Below are positions 42,641 to 52,434 of a stretch of 64,000 nt of DNA, piece by piece. Location: assembly GCF_018388445.1 (NCBI RefSeq), contig NZ_CP074405.1, positions 3,472,001 through 3,536,000 on the forward strand, in the 5' to 3' direction. Below the pieces are notes generated by a model. That model saw only the letters and a list, made by a program, of their open reading frames with translations. It was not told the DNA's origin and did not search any database. Made by a program: the position numbers and the translations under genes. The DNA comes from Cellulomonas wangleii (GTDB lineage Bacteria; Actinomycetota; Actinomycetes; Actinomycetales; Cellulomonadaceae). Each line of letters starts with the position of its first letter. Positions within the stretch are counted from its first letter, which is position 1.

Positions 42641-43752
42641 CCGCCACGACGACCACCCCGACTCCCGCGGCCACGCCCGCGGTCGGCACCTGGACCCTGA
42701 CGTGGCACGGCGTGCGCACCGTCGCCGCCCTCGAGCTGCGCCAGCGCGTGCGCTCGTCGCGGTGGAAGGCCGCGCTCGTCGTGTGGTTCGTCGTCGTGGG
42801 GGCGATCACGCTCCTCGCGGGCGGCGTCCTGTCCCTCTTCGACGCCCAGGCGGCGCGGTCCGACGACGGCGGGGTCGTGCTGTTCGTCGCCGTGACGGCG
42901 CTCGTCCTGGGGCTGGGCCTGCTGGTCACGCCGACGCTCACGTCGACGGCCGTCAACGGCGACCGGGCGGCGGGCACGCTGGCGACGCTGCAGGTCACGC
43001 TGCTGTCGCCCGCGGAGATCGCCGCGGGCAAGCTGCTGGCCGCCTGGCTGAGCGCGTGCGCGTTCCTCGTCGTCAGCCTGCCGTTCTTCCTCATCGCGCT
43101 CGCCATGGGCGGGGTGCCGGTGGCGACGCTGCCCCGCGTGGTGGTGCTGACCGCCCTGCTGCTGGCCGCCGTGTGCGGCATGGGCCTGGGGTGGTCGACG
43201 CTCGCGGCGCGGCCCGCCGGCTCCACCGTCCTGACGTTCCTGACGGTCGCGGCGCTCACGGTGTTCACGCCGATCTTCTTCGGCCTGACGTACCCGTTCC
43301 TCAGCACCACGCAGGAGGTCCGGGTCTACGGCGTGAGCGACGACTACTGGGTGCAGCAGGACGAGGGCACCCGGTCGAGCACGGTGGAGCCGACGTGCGA
43401 GCTGACCGTGCAGGAGCGCGACGTCGCCCGGACCGAGTGGACGTGGTGGCTGCTGGCGATCAACCCGTTCGCCGTCGTCGGGGACGGCGCCGTGCCCGCC
43501 GCCGCGCTCGAGGGGACCGACAGCACCGTGCAGACGCTGCGCGACCTGCGCCTGGGCGCGCCGGAGGTCCTGGACGAGTGCTGGGCCGAGGAGGACACGT
43601 CGCACGCGGTGCCGCCCGGCGCCCACGGTGGCCCGGTGTGGCCGTTCGGCCTCGCGGTGAACCTCCTGCTGGGCGCGGCCGGGTTCGTCACGGCGGTCCG
43701 CCGCCTGCGGATCCCGCAGCGCACCCTGGCACGCGGCACCCGCGTCGCCTGA
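42637..43752 (+). CDS. ABC-2 permease
   Basis: A 371-residue membrane protein. It starts with a cytoplasmic arm (WTLTWHGVRTVAALELRQRV, RSSRWKAALVVWFVVV) typical of ABC-2 permeases. It has about six helices and an extracytoplasmic loop between helices 5 and 6 with two or three Cys (TVEPTCELTVQERDVARTEW, LDECWAEEDTSHAVPPGA). TSTAVNGDRAAGTLATLQVT LL is the NatB-like loop. Translationally coupled to the ATPase upstream. Confidence 0.9.
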   Translation: MTATTTTPTPAATPAVGTWTLTWHGVRTVAALELRQRVRSSRWKAALVVWFVVVGAITLLAGGVLSLFDAQAARSDDGGVVLFVAVTALVLGLGLLVTPTLTSTAVNGDRAAGTLATLQVTLLSPAEIAAGKLLAAWLSACAFLVVSLPFFLIALAMGGVPVATLPRVVVLTALLLAAVCGMGLGWSTLAARPAGSTVLTFLTVAALTVFTPIFFGLTYPFLSTTQEVRVYGVSDDYWVQQDEGTRSSTVEPTCELTVQERDVARTEWTWWLLAINPFAVVGDGAVPAAALEGTDSTVQTLRDLRLGAPEVLDECWAEEDTSHAVPPGAHGGPVWPFGLAVNLLLGAAGFVTAVRRLRIPQRTLARGTRVA

Positions 43753-43854
43753 CGCACTCCCGACGCCGCCCGCCGGCCGCGTCCGCCCCCGTCCCCCGGT
43801 CATCCCTCCGGTCGGCGGCCCGGCGGCGGGCGGCGGGCGGACCAGCGTCAGCGC

Positions 43855-44436
43855 TCAGGGCTGCAGCGCGTCGTACTCCGCCTCGGTGGCGACGTCGTCC
43901 GCCACGTCCAGGCGCACGTGCGCCAGGATCGTCTGGATCGCGCGCAGCGTGGACGCCGCCCGCTCACCCCAGTCCTGCAGGTAGCTGAACTGCCACCACC
44001 ACAGCGCCTCGAGCACGTGCCCGCGCTCGTGGTGCGCCAGCCCCTGGGTGAGGGCGGCGATGATCGCGACCAGGTCGCCCGAGATCGTCGCCTCCTCGAT
44101 CTCCGGGCCCAGCAGCGGGTCGACGACCTCGACGTACTCGTCGATGCCGTCGAACAGGTTGGCCAGGTTGACGCGCAGCGGCTCCAGGTCGGCGTCGGGG
44201 CCGACGTCGGGCTCGAACCGCGACGGCGGGACGACGTCCGTCGTCGCACCGAGGCGCGCGCCCGCGGCCAGCAGGTCCGACAGGGCGAGCAGCAGCAGCG
44301 GCAGCGACGCCTCGGGTGCCGACCCGGCCGCCACCTCGGTGACCGTCGTGAGGAACCCGCGGGACTCGGACGCGACGCTGTCCGCGATGTCCCGCAGGTC
44401 CGCGTCCGCCACGGGACGCTCGTCGTCGGTGCTCAT
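43855..44436 (-). CDS. DUF5063 family protein
   Basis: A 193-residue soluble, mainly helical acidic protein. Segments such as LPLLLLALSDLLAAGARLG and HHERGHVLEALWWWQFSYLQ then DWGERAASTLRAIQTILAH match the DUF5063 family that follows recR in actinobacteria. Function is unknown. ATG 44436 is preferred because GGGGGA stands five bases before it; GTG 44448 would add four residues. It lies 22 bp downstream of recR, in the same transcript. Confidence 0.85.
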   Translation of the reverse strand: MSTDDERPVADADLRDIADSVASESRGFLTTVTEVAAGSAPEASLPLLLLALSDLLAAGARLGATTDVVPPSRFEPDVGPDADLEPLRVNLANLFDGIDEYVEVVDPLLGPEIEEATISGDLVAIIAALTQGLAHHERGHVLEALWWWQFSYLQDWGERAASTLRAIQTILAHVRLDVADDVATEAEYDALQP

Positions 44437-44458
44437 CTGGTCCCCCACCTCGTCGATC

Positions 44459-45058
44459 TCATGCGCTGATCCGTCGTCGTCCCTCGAACGCGCGCCCCAG
44501 GGTCACCTCGTCCGCGTACTCCAGGTCCCCGCCGACCGGCAGACCGGAGGCGAGCCGGCTGACGGTCAAGCCCATCGGGACGAGCAGCCGCGCCAGGTAC
44601 GTCGCGGTGGCCTCCCCCTCGACGTTCGGGTCGGTGGCGAGGATGACCTCGGTGACCGTGCCGTCGGCCAGGCGCGACATGAGCTGCGCGATGCGCAGGT
44701 CGTCGGGTCCGACTCCCGCGATCGGGTTGATGGCGCCGCCGAGCACGTGGTACTTGCCGCGGAACTCCCGCGTCCGCTCGATCGCGACGACGTCCTTGGC
44801 CTCCTCGACCACGCAGATGGTCGTCGGCAGGCGGCGCGGGTCACGGCAGATGCGGCACTGCGGCTCCTGCGCGACGTTGCCGCAGATCTCGCAGAACCGC
44901 ACGCGCGCCTTGACCTCGGTCAGCGCGTCCGCCAGGCGCCGCACGTCCGACGGGTCCGCGGCGAGGATGTGGAACGCGATGCGCTGGGCGCTCTTGGGGC
45001 CGACCCCGGGCAGCCGCCCGAGCTCGTCGACCAGGTCCTGGATCGCGCCCTCGTACAC
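44459..45058 (-). CDS. recR: Recombination mediator RecR
   Basis: A 199-residue RecR. The helix-hairpin-helix is [20 protein letters not shown] and the zinc finger is [20 protein letters not shown] (four Cys). The Toprim domain contains [40 protein letters not shown] and [14 protein letters not shown]. It works with RecO/RecF to load RecA at gaps. GTG 45058 gives the family length; the longer open frame was rejected. It lies downstream of dnaX as usual, but without the normal ybaB/ebfC gene between them. Confidence 0.96.
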   Translation of the reverse strand: MYEGAIQDLVDELGRLPGVGPKSAQRIAFHILAADPSDVRRLADALTEVKARVRFCEICGNVAQEPQCRICRDPRRLPTTICVVEEAKDVVAIERTREFRGKYHVLGGAINPIAGVGPDDLRIAQLMSRLADGTVTEVILATDPNVEGEATATYLARLLVPMGLTVSRLASGLPVGGDLEYADEVTLGRAFEGRRRISA

Positions 45059-45096
45059 GCTGCCAGCGTAGCCGCGTCGCGGGGGCGCTCCGTGCG

Positions 45097-45759
45097 TCAG
45101 CGCCGGGTGTCGAGCCGGACCACACCCACGGGCCCGTAGCCGGCGTCGGCGCCCGGGCCGTCGACCCGCGGCGTCCCGTCCTCCCAGGCCACCCGCGCAC
45201 CGTCGGCCTCGATGACGACCTCGTCGACGTCGGCGACGACGACGAGCGCACCGTCCCCCCGCACGACGAGCCGGCCGACACCGGCCGCGAGGACGCGAGC
45301 GCCGGCACCCTCGACGCTCAGCGTGCCGCAGGGGCCGACGACCTCGACCACGGCGGACGTCGTGAGGACCAGGTCGTCCCCGGCGCACACCAGCGTCTCG
45401 GTGACGGTGTCCTGCAGCCACGCACGGTCGAGGACCCGCGGCAGCCCGGCCGCCGTGGTCGTGGCATCGGCCGGGGTGCCCTCGGTGTCGGCCCGGGCGC
45501 GCGTGGCCGGTCCCGCGTGCGTGGCCGCACCGGGAGGCGTCGCCGGTCCGCGGGGCCGCTCGACGACCCGGCCCGTGCCGTCGGGCACGCGCACCACCGC
45601 CTCGGCGTCCGGTCGCGCCGTCGCCCGCTCGACCGTGAGCGTCTGCTGCACGGTGTGCTCGACGGGCGCCGTGCACGCCACCAGGACCGCACCCACCCCG
45701 ACGAGGACGACACCCCGTGCGACGCGGCACGCGCTCGCGCCCCCCGCCGCGCACCCCAC
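45097..45759 (-). CDS. DUF3060-type secreted lipoprotein
   Basis: A 220-residue exported protein. The signal sequence ([20 protein letters not shown]) carries a lipobox VLVAC. After a low-complexity Pro/Ala/Thr stretch comes a beta-solenoid-like domain (about 125-205) with stacked strands: [60 protein letters not shown]. This fits DUF3060. Two Cys may form a disulfide. It sits three bases after the dnaX stop, where ybaB would be expected. Role unknown. Confidence 0.75.
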   Translation of the reverse strand: MGCAAGGASACRVARGVVLVGVGAVLVACTAPVEHTVQQTLTVERATARPDAEAVVRVPDGTGRVVERPRGPATPPGAATHAGPATRARADTEGTPADATTTAAGLPRVLDRAWLQDTVTETLVCAGDDLVLTTSAVVEVVGPCGTLSVEGAGARVLAAGVGRLVVRGDGALVVVADVDEVVIEADGARVAWEDGTPRVDGPGADAGYGPVGVVRLDTRR

Positions 45760-45762
45760 GGG

Positions 45763-48636
45763 TCAGATGTCGATCTGCTCGTCGATGACGCGCCCGCCCA
45801 GCATCTGCGCGACCAGTGGCACGCCGACCAGGCCGGACTGGCCGATCGTCGGGTCGTCCGGCGAGGGCTCGTCGGGCTCCTGCATGCGGCCGCGGGACTG
45901 CGCGGCTGCTGCCCGCGCGGCTGCGACGCCCCGCTCGCGGGCCGTCCCACCGGACGCAGCGGGCGCCGGACGTGCGCCCGGGGGCGCTGCCTGCGGTGCG
46001 GACGGCCGCGCCGGCGGTGCGCCGCGCTCGGCCCCGCCGCCGGACGCACGCGCAGGGGCGGGCCCGTCGCGCCAGGGGTCGTCGGGCTCGTCGCCGGGCG
46101 GGATGTCGTCGTCGGCGTGGGCCACGACGCGCTCGTCACCGCCCGCGCCGCGCGGACCGGCGGCGCCCGTCGGTGCGGCACCTGCCGTGGCCGTCGGCGT
46201 CCCCTCGGGAGCGGACTCCCACGGCGGGACGGGCCGTGCGGCGCCGTCACGGGTCTGCCCTGCGGCGGCCGCGTCGGGGACGCCCGGCACCGAGCGGGCG
46301 GGTGCGTCGTCGGGTGCGGGCCGCGCGCCGGGTGACGTCGCGGCCGGGCGCGGCCGCGTCCCGTCGGTGGTCGTCGTGTCGGCGACCGGGGACGTCGCCG
46401 CAGCGGAGGGCGATGCAGCGGGGGCCGCATCAGCAGCGGCCGGTGCGGTCGGGCCGGCGGGCGCGGGCTCGTCCCAGGAGGCGGCGGCCCGCTCGGCGCT
46501 CATCGCGCGGGGTCCGGTGTCGGGCACGCTCGAGGGCGCGGACCGCGCGCTGCCACCGGGCTCGTCGAGCACGGCCTCGACGCGTGCGGTGACCCCGAGC
46601 GTCTCGGACAGGGCCCGCGCGACGACGTCGCCGTGGTTGCTGTTGCGGAACGTCGTCACGAGACCGGGCTGGGCGAACCCGAGGCGCAGCGTCGTGGCGT
46701 CGAGCTCGAGGATCTGGGCGTGCTGGTTGACCAGCGCCCAGGACGGCAGGCGCAGCCGGCGCAGCGTCGTCAGGACGTCCGGCCAACGACGCCGCAGCAT
46801 CTCGGTGTCCGCCGCCGCGGCAGCGGCACCGGGCACAGGCGCGGCTGCGGCACCGGGCACAGGCGCGGCTGCGGCACCGGGCACAGGCGCGGCTGCGGCA
46901 CCGGGCACAGGCGCGGCAGCGGCACCGGGCACAGGCGCGGCTGCGGCACCGGGCACAGGCGTCGCAGGGGCGAGGGCGGGATCCGCAGGTGCGGGGGCCG
47001 GAGCCGGTGCCGGCACCGGGGCGGCCGCCGGCGCGACGGGCGCACCGGCGGGTGCTCCTCGACCGCCGTCCTCCACCGACCCGGGCTCGCGCGCGGGGGC
47101 GGGGGCGGAACCGCCCGACCGGTCTGCGCCCTGCGACGTCCCTGCGGCAGCGCGGGTCGGTCGGTCGGCGGGCTCCGCCGCGCCCCGGCCTCGCTCGTCG
47201 GGGTCCGGCGCAGCCACGGTCCGGGGCCGCTCGTCGCCCGCGGCGTCGGCGGTCGGGGCGTGATCGGTCACGGGCCGGTTCGACGCGGCGGCGTCCCGCA
47301 CCGGGGCGGCCGGCTCGCTCGCCGCCCGACCCGGCGCGGGCGCGTCAGGAACGGGCACCGCGGCACCGGCCGTCGCCGGGGCGGGCCCAGCGGCGGTCGG
47401 CACAGCAGCAGGCACAGCAGCAGCAGGCACAGCAGGCACAGCGGCACCGGGCACCGACGCCCCGGCGGGCGCCACGGCGGGCAGCCCGCGCTCCAGCCGG
47501 TCGATCCGTGCCGCGAGACCAGTGCGCGAGTCGTCGACGCTCGGCAGCAGCAGCCGCGCCATGAGCAGCTCGAGGTGCAGCCGCGGCGACGTGGCCCCGA
47601 CCATCTCCGTGAGGGCGGCGTTGGCCAGGTCGGCGGAGCGCGACAGCTCGGACATGCCCAGGTGCGTGGCCTGGCGGCGCATCCGGTCGAGCTGGTCGGC
47701 CGGAACGTCGCGCAGCACGGCCCCGGCCGCGTCGCCGGACGCCGTGATGACGATGAGGTCGCGCAGGCGCTCCAGCAGGTCCTCGACGAACCGGCGCGGC
47801 TCGTGGCCGGTCGCGATCACGCGCTCGACCACGCGGAACGCGGAGGCGCCGTCGCGGGCGGAGACCGCGTCGACCAGGTCGTCCAGCAGCGAGGTGTGGG
47901 TGTAGCCCAGCAGCGCGACGGCACCCTCGTACTCCAGGCCCGCGTCGCCGGAGCCGGCGATCAGCTGGTCGAGCACGGAGAGGGTGTCACGCACGGACCC
48001 GCCGCCCGCACGGACCACCAGCGACAGCACCCCCGCCCCCACGGGCACGCCCTCCGCGGCACACAGCTGCTCCAGGTAGGGCACCAGCACGTCGGGCGGC
48101 ACCAGCCGGAACGGGTAGTGGTGGGTGCGCGAGCGGATGGTGCCGATGACCTTGTCGGGCTCCGTCGTCGCGAAGATGAACTTCACGTGCGGCGGCGGCT
48201 CCTCGACGATCTTCAGCAGTGCGTTGAAGCCCTGCGGCGAGACCATGTGCGCCTCGTCGAGGATGAACACCTTGTACCGGTCCCGTGCGGGGGCGAACGT
48301 CGCGCGCTCGCGCAGCTCGCGGGCGTCGTCCACGCCGCCGTGGCTGGCCGCGTCGATCTCGACGACGTCGAGGGAGCCGGACCCGCCCCGGGCCAGCTCG
48401 ACGCACGACGGGCAGACACCGCACGGGGTGTCGGTGGGGCCCTCGGCGCAGTTGAGGCAGCGCGCGAGGATGCGCGCGCTCGTCGTCTTGCCGCAGCCGC
48501 GAGGCCCGGAGAACAGGTAGGCGTGGTTGGCCTGCCCGGAGCGCAGCGCCTGCCGCAGTGGTGCGGTCACGTGGTCCTGCCCGATCACCTCGGCGAAGGA
48601 CTCGGGCCGGTACCGCCGGTACAGCGCTGTGGTCAC
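45763..48636 (-). CDS. dnaX: DNA polymerase III subunit gamma/tau
   Basis: A 957-residue clamp-loader subunit. The AAA+ domain begins [20 protein letters not shown] with Walker [17 protein letters not shown], the zinc module [19 protein letters not shown], Walker [10 protein letters not shown] and sensor 1 FATTEPDKV. Domain III extends to about 390. A long Ala/Pro-rich linker, including six copies of APVPGAAA, separates it from a C-terminal tau-like domain ([20 protein letters not shown]) and a second long disordered region ending [20 protein letters not shown]. It is unusually long. GTG start 48636. Confidence 0.95.
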   Translation of the reverse strand: MTTALYRRYRPESFAEVIGQDHVTAPLRQALRSGQANHAYLFSGPRGCGKTTSARILARCLNCAEGPTDTPCGVCPSCVELARGGSGSLDVVEIDAASHGGVDDARELRERATFAPARDRYKVFILDEAHMVSPQGFNALLKIVEEPPPHVKFIFATTEPDKVIGTIRSRTHHYPFRLVPPDVLVPYLEQLCAAEGVPVGAGVLSLVVRAGGGSVRDTLSVLDQLIAGSGDAGLEYEGAVALLGYTHTSLLDDLVDAVSARDGASAFRVVERVIATGHEPRRFVEDLLERLRDLIVITASGDAAGAVLRDVPADQLDRMRRQATHLGMSELSRSADLANAALTEMVGATSPRLHLELLMARLLLPSVDDSRTGLAARIDRLERGLPAVAPAGASVPGAAVPAVPAAAVPAAVPTAAGPAPATAGAAVPVPDAPAPGRAASEPAAPVRDAAASNRPVTDHAPTADAAGDERPRTVAAPDPDERGRGAAEPADRPTRAAAGTSQGADRSGGSAPAPAREPGSVEDGGRGAPAGAPVAPAAAPVPAPAPAPAPADPALAPATPVPGAAAAPVPGAAAAPVPGAAAAPVPGAAAAPVPGAAAAPVPGAAAAAADTEMLRRRWPDVLTTLRRLRLPSWALVNQHAQILELDATTLRLGFAQPGLVTTFRNSNHGDVVARALSETLGVTARVEAVLDEPGGSARSAPSSVPDTGPRAMSAERAAASWDEPAPAGPTAPAAADAAPAASPSAAATSPVADTTTTDGTRPRPAATSPGARPAPDDAPARSVPGVPDAAAAGQTRDGAARPVPPWESAPEGTPTATAGAAPTGAAGPRGAGGDERVVAHADDDIPPGDEPDDPWRDGPAPARASGGGAERGAPPARPSAPQAAPPGARPAPAASGGTARERGVAAARAAAAQSRGRMQEPDEPSPDDPTIGQSGLVGVPLVAQMLGGRVIDEQIDI
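46825..46968 (-). repeat. Six 24-bp tandem repeats inside dnaX
   Basis: Units beginning GGCACCGGGCACAGGCGCGG recur six times (two with small changes) and encode APVPGAAA on the minus strand. They extend the flexible linker in multiples of eight residues. Confidence 0.92.
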
Positions 48637-48702
48637 GCCCCGAGCCTAAGCGCCGTCGCCCACACCGCGGCACCGTCGTCCCCACCCGTGGACGCCTCCG
48701 AC

Positions 48703-50055
48703 TCAGTCCGCGCGCACCACCGTGTCGGCGAGCACGCGGCGCAGCAGCGGACGGGCGGACTCGGTCGCGCCCAGCACGAGCGCGGCGCCGCCCGCGAGGC
48801 TCACCACCACCAGGACCAGCCCTGCGGGAGCGGCGACCACCGCCATCCCGATCAGCGGCAGGCACATCACCAGCGCGGCGAGCGCCGAGCCGACGGACAC
48901 CACCAGGACGGGCACGAGCACCTCCCGGCGGCGCGCGGCGTCGAACAGCTCCGCCGGCACGCCCGCGAGCGCCGCGAGCGCGTACTCACGACGCCGGTCG
49001 AGCACCTGCCCGGCCTGCGCGATCCCGGCCGAGACCGCGGCCAGCAGGAAGGCGATGGCCAGGGTGAGCAGCGCGCCGGTGAGGACGTCCTGCATCAGCA
49101 TCGCGTCCTGCGGGCGCACGTCGCCACCGACCATCGCGGGCACGACGGCGAGGCAGCCCGCGACGAACGACGCCAGCCCCAGCCCGCCGACGACACGCCA
49201 GACGGCCCGGGGATCGCCCAGCAGCCTCCGCGCGGCCAGCAGCTGGGCCGGCGTCCGCGCGCGCCGCAGCTGCCGGCGCCCGATCACGGCGACGAGCCAC
49301 GGCCCGACCGCGTTCATGGTCGCGAACGCGAGCAGCAGCCCACCCAGCAGGAACGCGACGAGCGCCGCCCCGAGAGCGCCACGGACCGCGGACAGCACCA
49401 TGAAGACGCCGAGACCGACGAGGGCGAGGACCAGGCGGGCGGCCCGCAGCCGCGGTCGCTGCACGCGCTGCGCGACACCGAGCGGGGACACCACGACCTG
49501 GCGCAGCGACACGAGCCCGCTGACCACCGCGACGACGGGGACCGCGGCCCACGCGGCCAGGACCGCAGGAACGCCGACCCAGAGCTCCGCCACGGTCGGC
49601 GGCGCACCCTGGAACGGGACCTGCGTCCACACGGGCAGCAGCGCGCCGTACAGGACCGTCCCGAGGACCGCCCCGACCAGCCCCTGCAGGGCGGTCTCGA
49701 CGACCGTGAGGCCGACGACCTCGCGCGGTGTCGCACCGAGCAGGCGGAGGCTCGCCAGGCGCGCGTCCCGCCGGGAGAGCCCGAGCCGCGCCGCGGCGCC
49801 GGCCAGCGTCACGACAGGGACGAGGAGCAGGACGGTCGCGATCCAGGCGAGCGTCACGTAGAAGTCGCCGGTCTCGCGCTGGTAGTCGTTCGCCGGGTCG
49901 GCCGCCCGGCCGACGAAGGTGAGCAGACCACCCAGGACGCTCAGCGCGAGCGCCGTCGACACGGCGAACGCGGTGACCGCGAGCAGGGTCGTCGTCCGTT
50001 CGTCCCGACCGCCGGCGCGCTGGAGGCGCGGTGCGAGCGCCAGGACCGGGTTCAC
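48703..50055 (-). CDS. FtsX-like permease of a LolD-type exporter
   Basis: A 450-residue membrane protein with about eight to ten helices arranged in two FtsX-like halves. RLGLSRRDARLASLRLLGAT PREV is the conserved FtsX loop before helix 2, and the C-terminal copy is LDRRREYALAALAGVPAELF. It has no large outer domain. It overlaps the ATPase gene by four bases upstream. The pair resembles MacB/LolD-type lipoprotein or peptide exporters, or DevC-like. It interrupts the usual SRP RNA-dnaX neighbourhood. Confidence 0.88.
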   Translation of the reverse strand: MNPVLALAPRLQRAGGRDERTTTLLAVTAFAVSTALALSVLGGLLTFVGRAADPANDYQRETGDFYVTLAWIATVLLLVPVVTLAGAAARLGLSRRDARLASLRLLGATPREVVGLTVVETALQGLVGAVLGTVLYGALLPVWTQVPFQGAPPTVAELWVGVPAVLAAWAAVPVVAVVSGLVSLRQVVVSPLGVAQRVQRPRLRAARLVLALVGLGVFMVLSAVRGALGAALVAFLLGGLLLAFATMNAVGPWLVAVIGRRQLRRARTPAQLLAARRLLGDPRAVWRVVGGLGLASFVAGCLAVVPAMVGGDVRPQDAMLMQDVLTGALLTLAIAFLLAAVSAGIAQAGQVLDRRREYALAALAGVPAELFDAARRREVLVPVLVVSVGSALAALVMCLPLIGMAVVAAPAGLVLVVVSLAGGAALVLGATESARPLLRRVLADTVVRAD

Positions 50056-50861
50056 CGCGGCACCGCCGTCGCGCGGATCGCCTCGAGCTCACCCGGGCGG
50101 GGGCCGACCCCGGAGCCGGGCACCGCCCCCGCCGCGACGACGCGCCCGTCGAGCATGTCGATGCGCGCGTCGCACCACGCGGCCACCTGCGCGTCGTGGG
50201 TGACGACGACCAGGGCCGCCCCGACGGCCCGCGTGGACTCGACGAGCAGCCGCATCACGTCGTGCCCGGTGGCCTGGTCGAGCGAGCCCGTGGGCTCGTC
50301 GGCGAACACGACCTCGGGCCGCGTGACGAGGGCGCGCGCGACGGCGACGCGCTGGGCCTGACCACCGGACAGCTCACCCGGACGTCGGCTCTCGGTCCCT
50401 GCCAGTCCCAGTGCACCGAGCCACTGCCGCGCCGCCTCCTCGGCCTGCGCGCGCGAGGAGCCCGTCAGCATCGCCGGCAGCGCCACGTTCTCGAGCGCCG
50501 ACAGCTCCGACAGCAGCTGCCCGAACTGGAAGACGAACCCGTACCGCCGGCGCCGCAGCAGCGAGCGCTCCTTCTCGGACAGGCTCTGCACCTCCCGCCC
50601 CCCGAGCGCGACCACGCCCGCCGTCGGCACCAGGATCCCGGCGAGCACGTGCAGCAGCGTCGACTTGCCGGAGCCGGACGGCCCCATGACGGCGAGCGAC
50701 CCGCCGTCGACCAGGTCGACGTCGACGCCCGCGAGCGCCGTCGTCTCCCCGAAGCGGTGGACGAGGCCGCGCGCGGCGAGGCGGGGCGCTGCGTCCGCCC
50801 GCACCGACGTGGCCGGCGGGTGCGACGTCGACGCGGACCTGGGGGCGGCGGGCTGGGTCAT
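50052..50861 (-). CDS. LolD/MacB-type ABC ATPase
   Basis: A 269-residue ATPase starting MTQPAAPRSASTSHPPATSV. Walker A is MGPSGSGKSTLLHVLAG, the Q-loop is YGFVFQFGQLLSELSALENV, the signature is ELSGGQAQRVAVARALVTRP, Walker B is EVVFADEPTGSLDQATG and the switch is VVVTHDAQV. This matches LolD/MacB ATPases that pair with FtsX-type permeases, as here. ATG 50861 gives the normal N-terminus; the open frame to 51014 would run toward the SRP RNA gene. Confidence 0.93.
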   Translation of the reverse strand: MTQPAAPRSASTSHPPATSVRADAAPRLAARGLVHRFGETTALAGVDVDLVDGGSLAVMGPSGSGKSTLLHVLAGILVPTAGVVALGGREVQSLSEKERSLLRRRRYGFVFQFGQLLSELSALENVALPAMLTGSSRAQAEEAARQWLGALGLAGTESRRPGELSGGQAQRVAVARALVTRPEVVFADEPTGSLDQATGHDVMRLLVESTRAVGAALVVVTHDAQVAAWCDARIDMLDGRVVAAGAVPGSGVGPRPGELEAIRATAVPR

Positions 50862-51000
50862 GCCCCCATCGTGCGGGCGGGCACGGTGGCGGCGCGTCCC
50901 ACGTCGGTCCGGTCCGGTCCGGCGGGTCCTGCACCCCCGGGGGGACCCGGCGGCGGCGGGCACCCGTCCCGGGTCGCACGCGGCGCCGTCCGGGCATGCA

Positions 51001-51100
51001 AGGACCCCCCGCACACCCGCCAGAGCTCACCTGCCCTTGCTGCCTTCCGGCCCTGGGGGGGTTCAGCGAGATGACGCCGCACGAGGGGTCTGAGCACCAC
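51001..51100 (-). ncRNA. ffs: Signal recognition particle RNA (4.5S type)
   Basis: On the minus strand the invariant SRP tip is present: CAGGGCCGGAAGGCAGCAAG then GGCAGGTGAG. Flanking sequences CAGACCCCTCGTGC and GCGGGGGGTCC pair as the long stem. It is about 100 nt, the standard small bacterial form. It partners Ffh in co-translational membrane targeting. In related genomes it lies near dnaX; here two transporter genes intervene. Ends are estimated to within a few bases. Confidence 0.9.
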
Positions 51101-51190
51101 CTTAACGCAGGTGACGGTGCTCCGGTGCGCCGCGGTCGACGTGACGCCGGGGACGGGCGTCGTCGTCGGGGGCCACGGACGACCGGTGCG

Positions 51191-52231
51191 TCAGCCGACG
51201 ACCGGGGGGATGCGCTGCGTGGGCGGCCCCTCGTCGCCGTCCTGCTTGGCGATCCGCTCGGTGGCGGGCCCGGGCGGCTGCGGGTCACGGCGGGTGCCGC
51301 CGCCCGAGGTCACGCTGCGGCGCTGCGGCGGGGGCGCGGGCGACGGCTCGGGCGCCTCCACGACGACGGCCTCCACCACGTCCTCGTCCCGCGCGCGGAC
51401 GGCGGGGGTCGATCGGCCGGGCGTGGGGACGGAGGTCGAGCGGGCCGGGGTGGGCCCGGTGGTGCGTGCCGGCGTGGACGGTGTCGAGCGACCGGTGGGT
51501 GCGGCGGGGCGGCCGGGCAGGCTCGACGCGTCCGCGGACGTCCGGCCGGCAGGCGAGCCCGTGGCACGGCGGCCCTCCGTCGCGCCGGGGCGCGTGGCCG
51601 GGTGGTCGGTCCCGTCAGCGGCGGGCTCGCCGCCCCACTCGGGCCACTCGGCGAGCTCCTCCTCGGTGGCGTCACCGGCAGGGCCGGCGGCGGGCGGGCG
51701 GGTGTCGGGCCCGTCGGGCTGCGCGGTGCCCGCACCGACCGGCTCCGCGGGGGCCGGCATCAGGCGGGCGGCGCCCCACAGGCCCAGCGCCAGCACGGCC
51801 GTGTACGTCCCGCCGAGCACGAGGAGCACGGCGACCCCGCCGCGCTCGGGCGCGTCCATCGTCAGCGCGACGACGACACCGGCCACGACCACCAGGACGC
51901 CCCACACGCCGGTGAGGAGCGCGATCCGGTGCACCACGCCACGGTGCCCGCGGCGCAGCCCCTGGACCGCGCCGAGCGCGCCGAGCGCCGCGGTCACCAG
52001 CGCCGCCGCGACGACGAGGAGCCACGTCGCCTGGCCCTCGACGGCGAGCACGACGAGCCCCACGAGGACCATCGCGAGCGCCGGCAGCGTCAGCAGAGCG
52101 ACGAGGCCGCCCGCGACGGGGCTGCGCCACGCGTCGTCGGCCCAGCGGTCGGCGAGCCACGCGGGTGTGCCGTCGGACGGGGTGCCGCGCGTGGGGCCCT
52201 CGGAGGTCGGGTGCGAGTCGTCCTGGGTCAT
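51191..52231 (-). CDS. Membrane protein with long Pro/Thr/Ser-rich tail
   Basis: A 346-residue protein. An acidic N-terminus (MTQDDSHPTSEGPTRGTPSD) leads to four hydrophobic segments (about 42-60, 65-85, 98-122, 127-155). The last 180 residues form a low-complexity tail rich in Pro, Thr, Arg and Ser (RSTPSTPARTTGPTPARSTS) ending near TQRIPPVVG. The tail may be a flexible cytoplasmic interaction region; TQRI/TERI segments look like possible phosphothreonine sites. No family recognised. Confidence 0.75.
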   Translation of the reverse strand: MTQDDSHPTSEGPTRGTPSDGTPAWLADRWADDAWRSPVAGGLVALLTLPALAMVLVGLVVLAVEGQATWLLVVAAALVTAALGALGAVQGLRRGHRGVVHRIALLTGVWGVLVVVAGVVVALTMDAPERGGVAVLLVLGGTYTAVLALGLWGAARLMPAPAEPVGAGTAQPDGPDTRPPAAGPAGDATEEELAEWPEWGGEPAADGTDHPATRPGATEGRRATGSPAGRTSADASSLPGRPAAPTGRSTPSTPARTTGPTPARSTSVPTPGRSTPAVRARDEDVVEAVVVEAPEPSPAPPPQRRSVTSGGGTRRDPQPPGPATERIAKQDGDEGPPTQRIPPVVG

Positions 52232-52344
52232 GGGTCCACGCTAACGACTGCGGGACGATCCGGACATCCGTCCGGCAGGATCGCCGTCGACCTGCACGGA
52301 CCTCTCACACGCGACTGCGCGACGAGCCCGTGACGCAGTGGCTC

Positions 52345-52386
52345 GCGCACGCACCGCTGCGCAGGGCGCACGCACCGCTGCGCAGG
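52345..52386. repeat. Two tandem 21-bp direct repeats
   Basis: GCGCACGCACCGCTGCGCAG + G occurs twice in tandem, 49-90 bp upstream of the amidohydrolase start. Each unit also holds an internal GCGCA...TGCGC inverted pair, so it may bind a regulator. Confidence 0.75.
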
Positions 52387-52434
52387 GCGGACGCCCGCGC
52401 CGGGCGTCCCGCGCGGCGCGCGATGATGGGGAGC

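Noticed and set aside
46633..50361. A plus-strand open frame of 1,242 codons
   Set aside because: It is the antisense shadow of dnaX and the FtsX-like gene, with Arg/His/Gly-rich low-complexity translation and no domain. High GC leaves long stop-free antisense frames.
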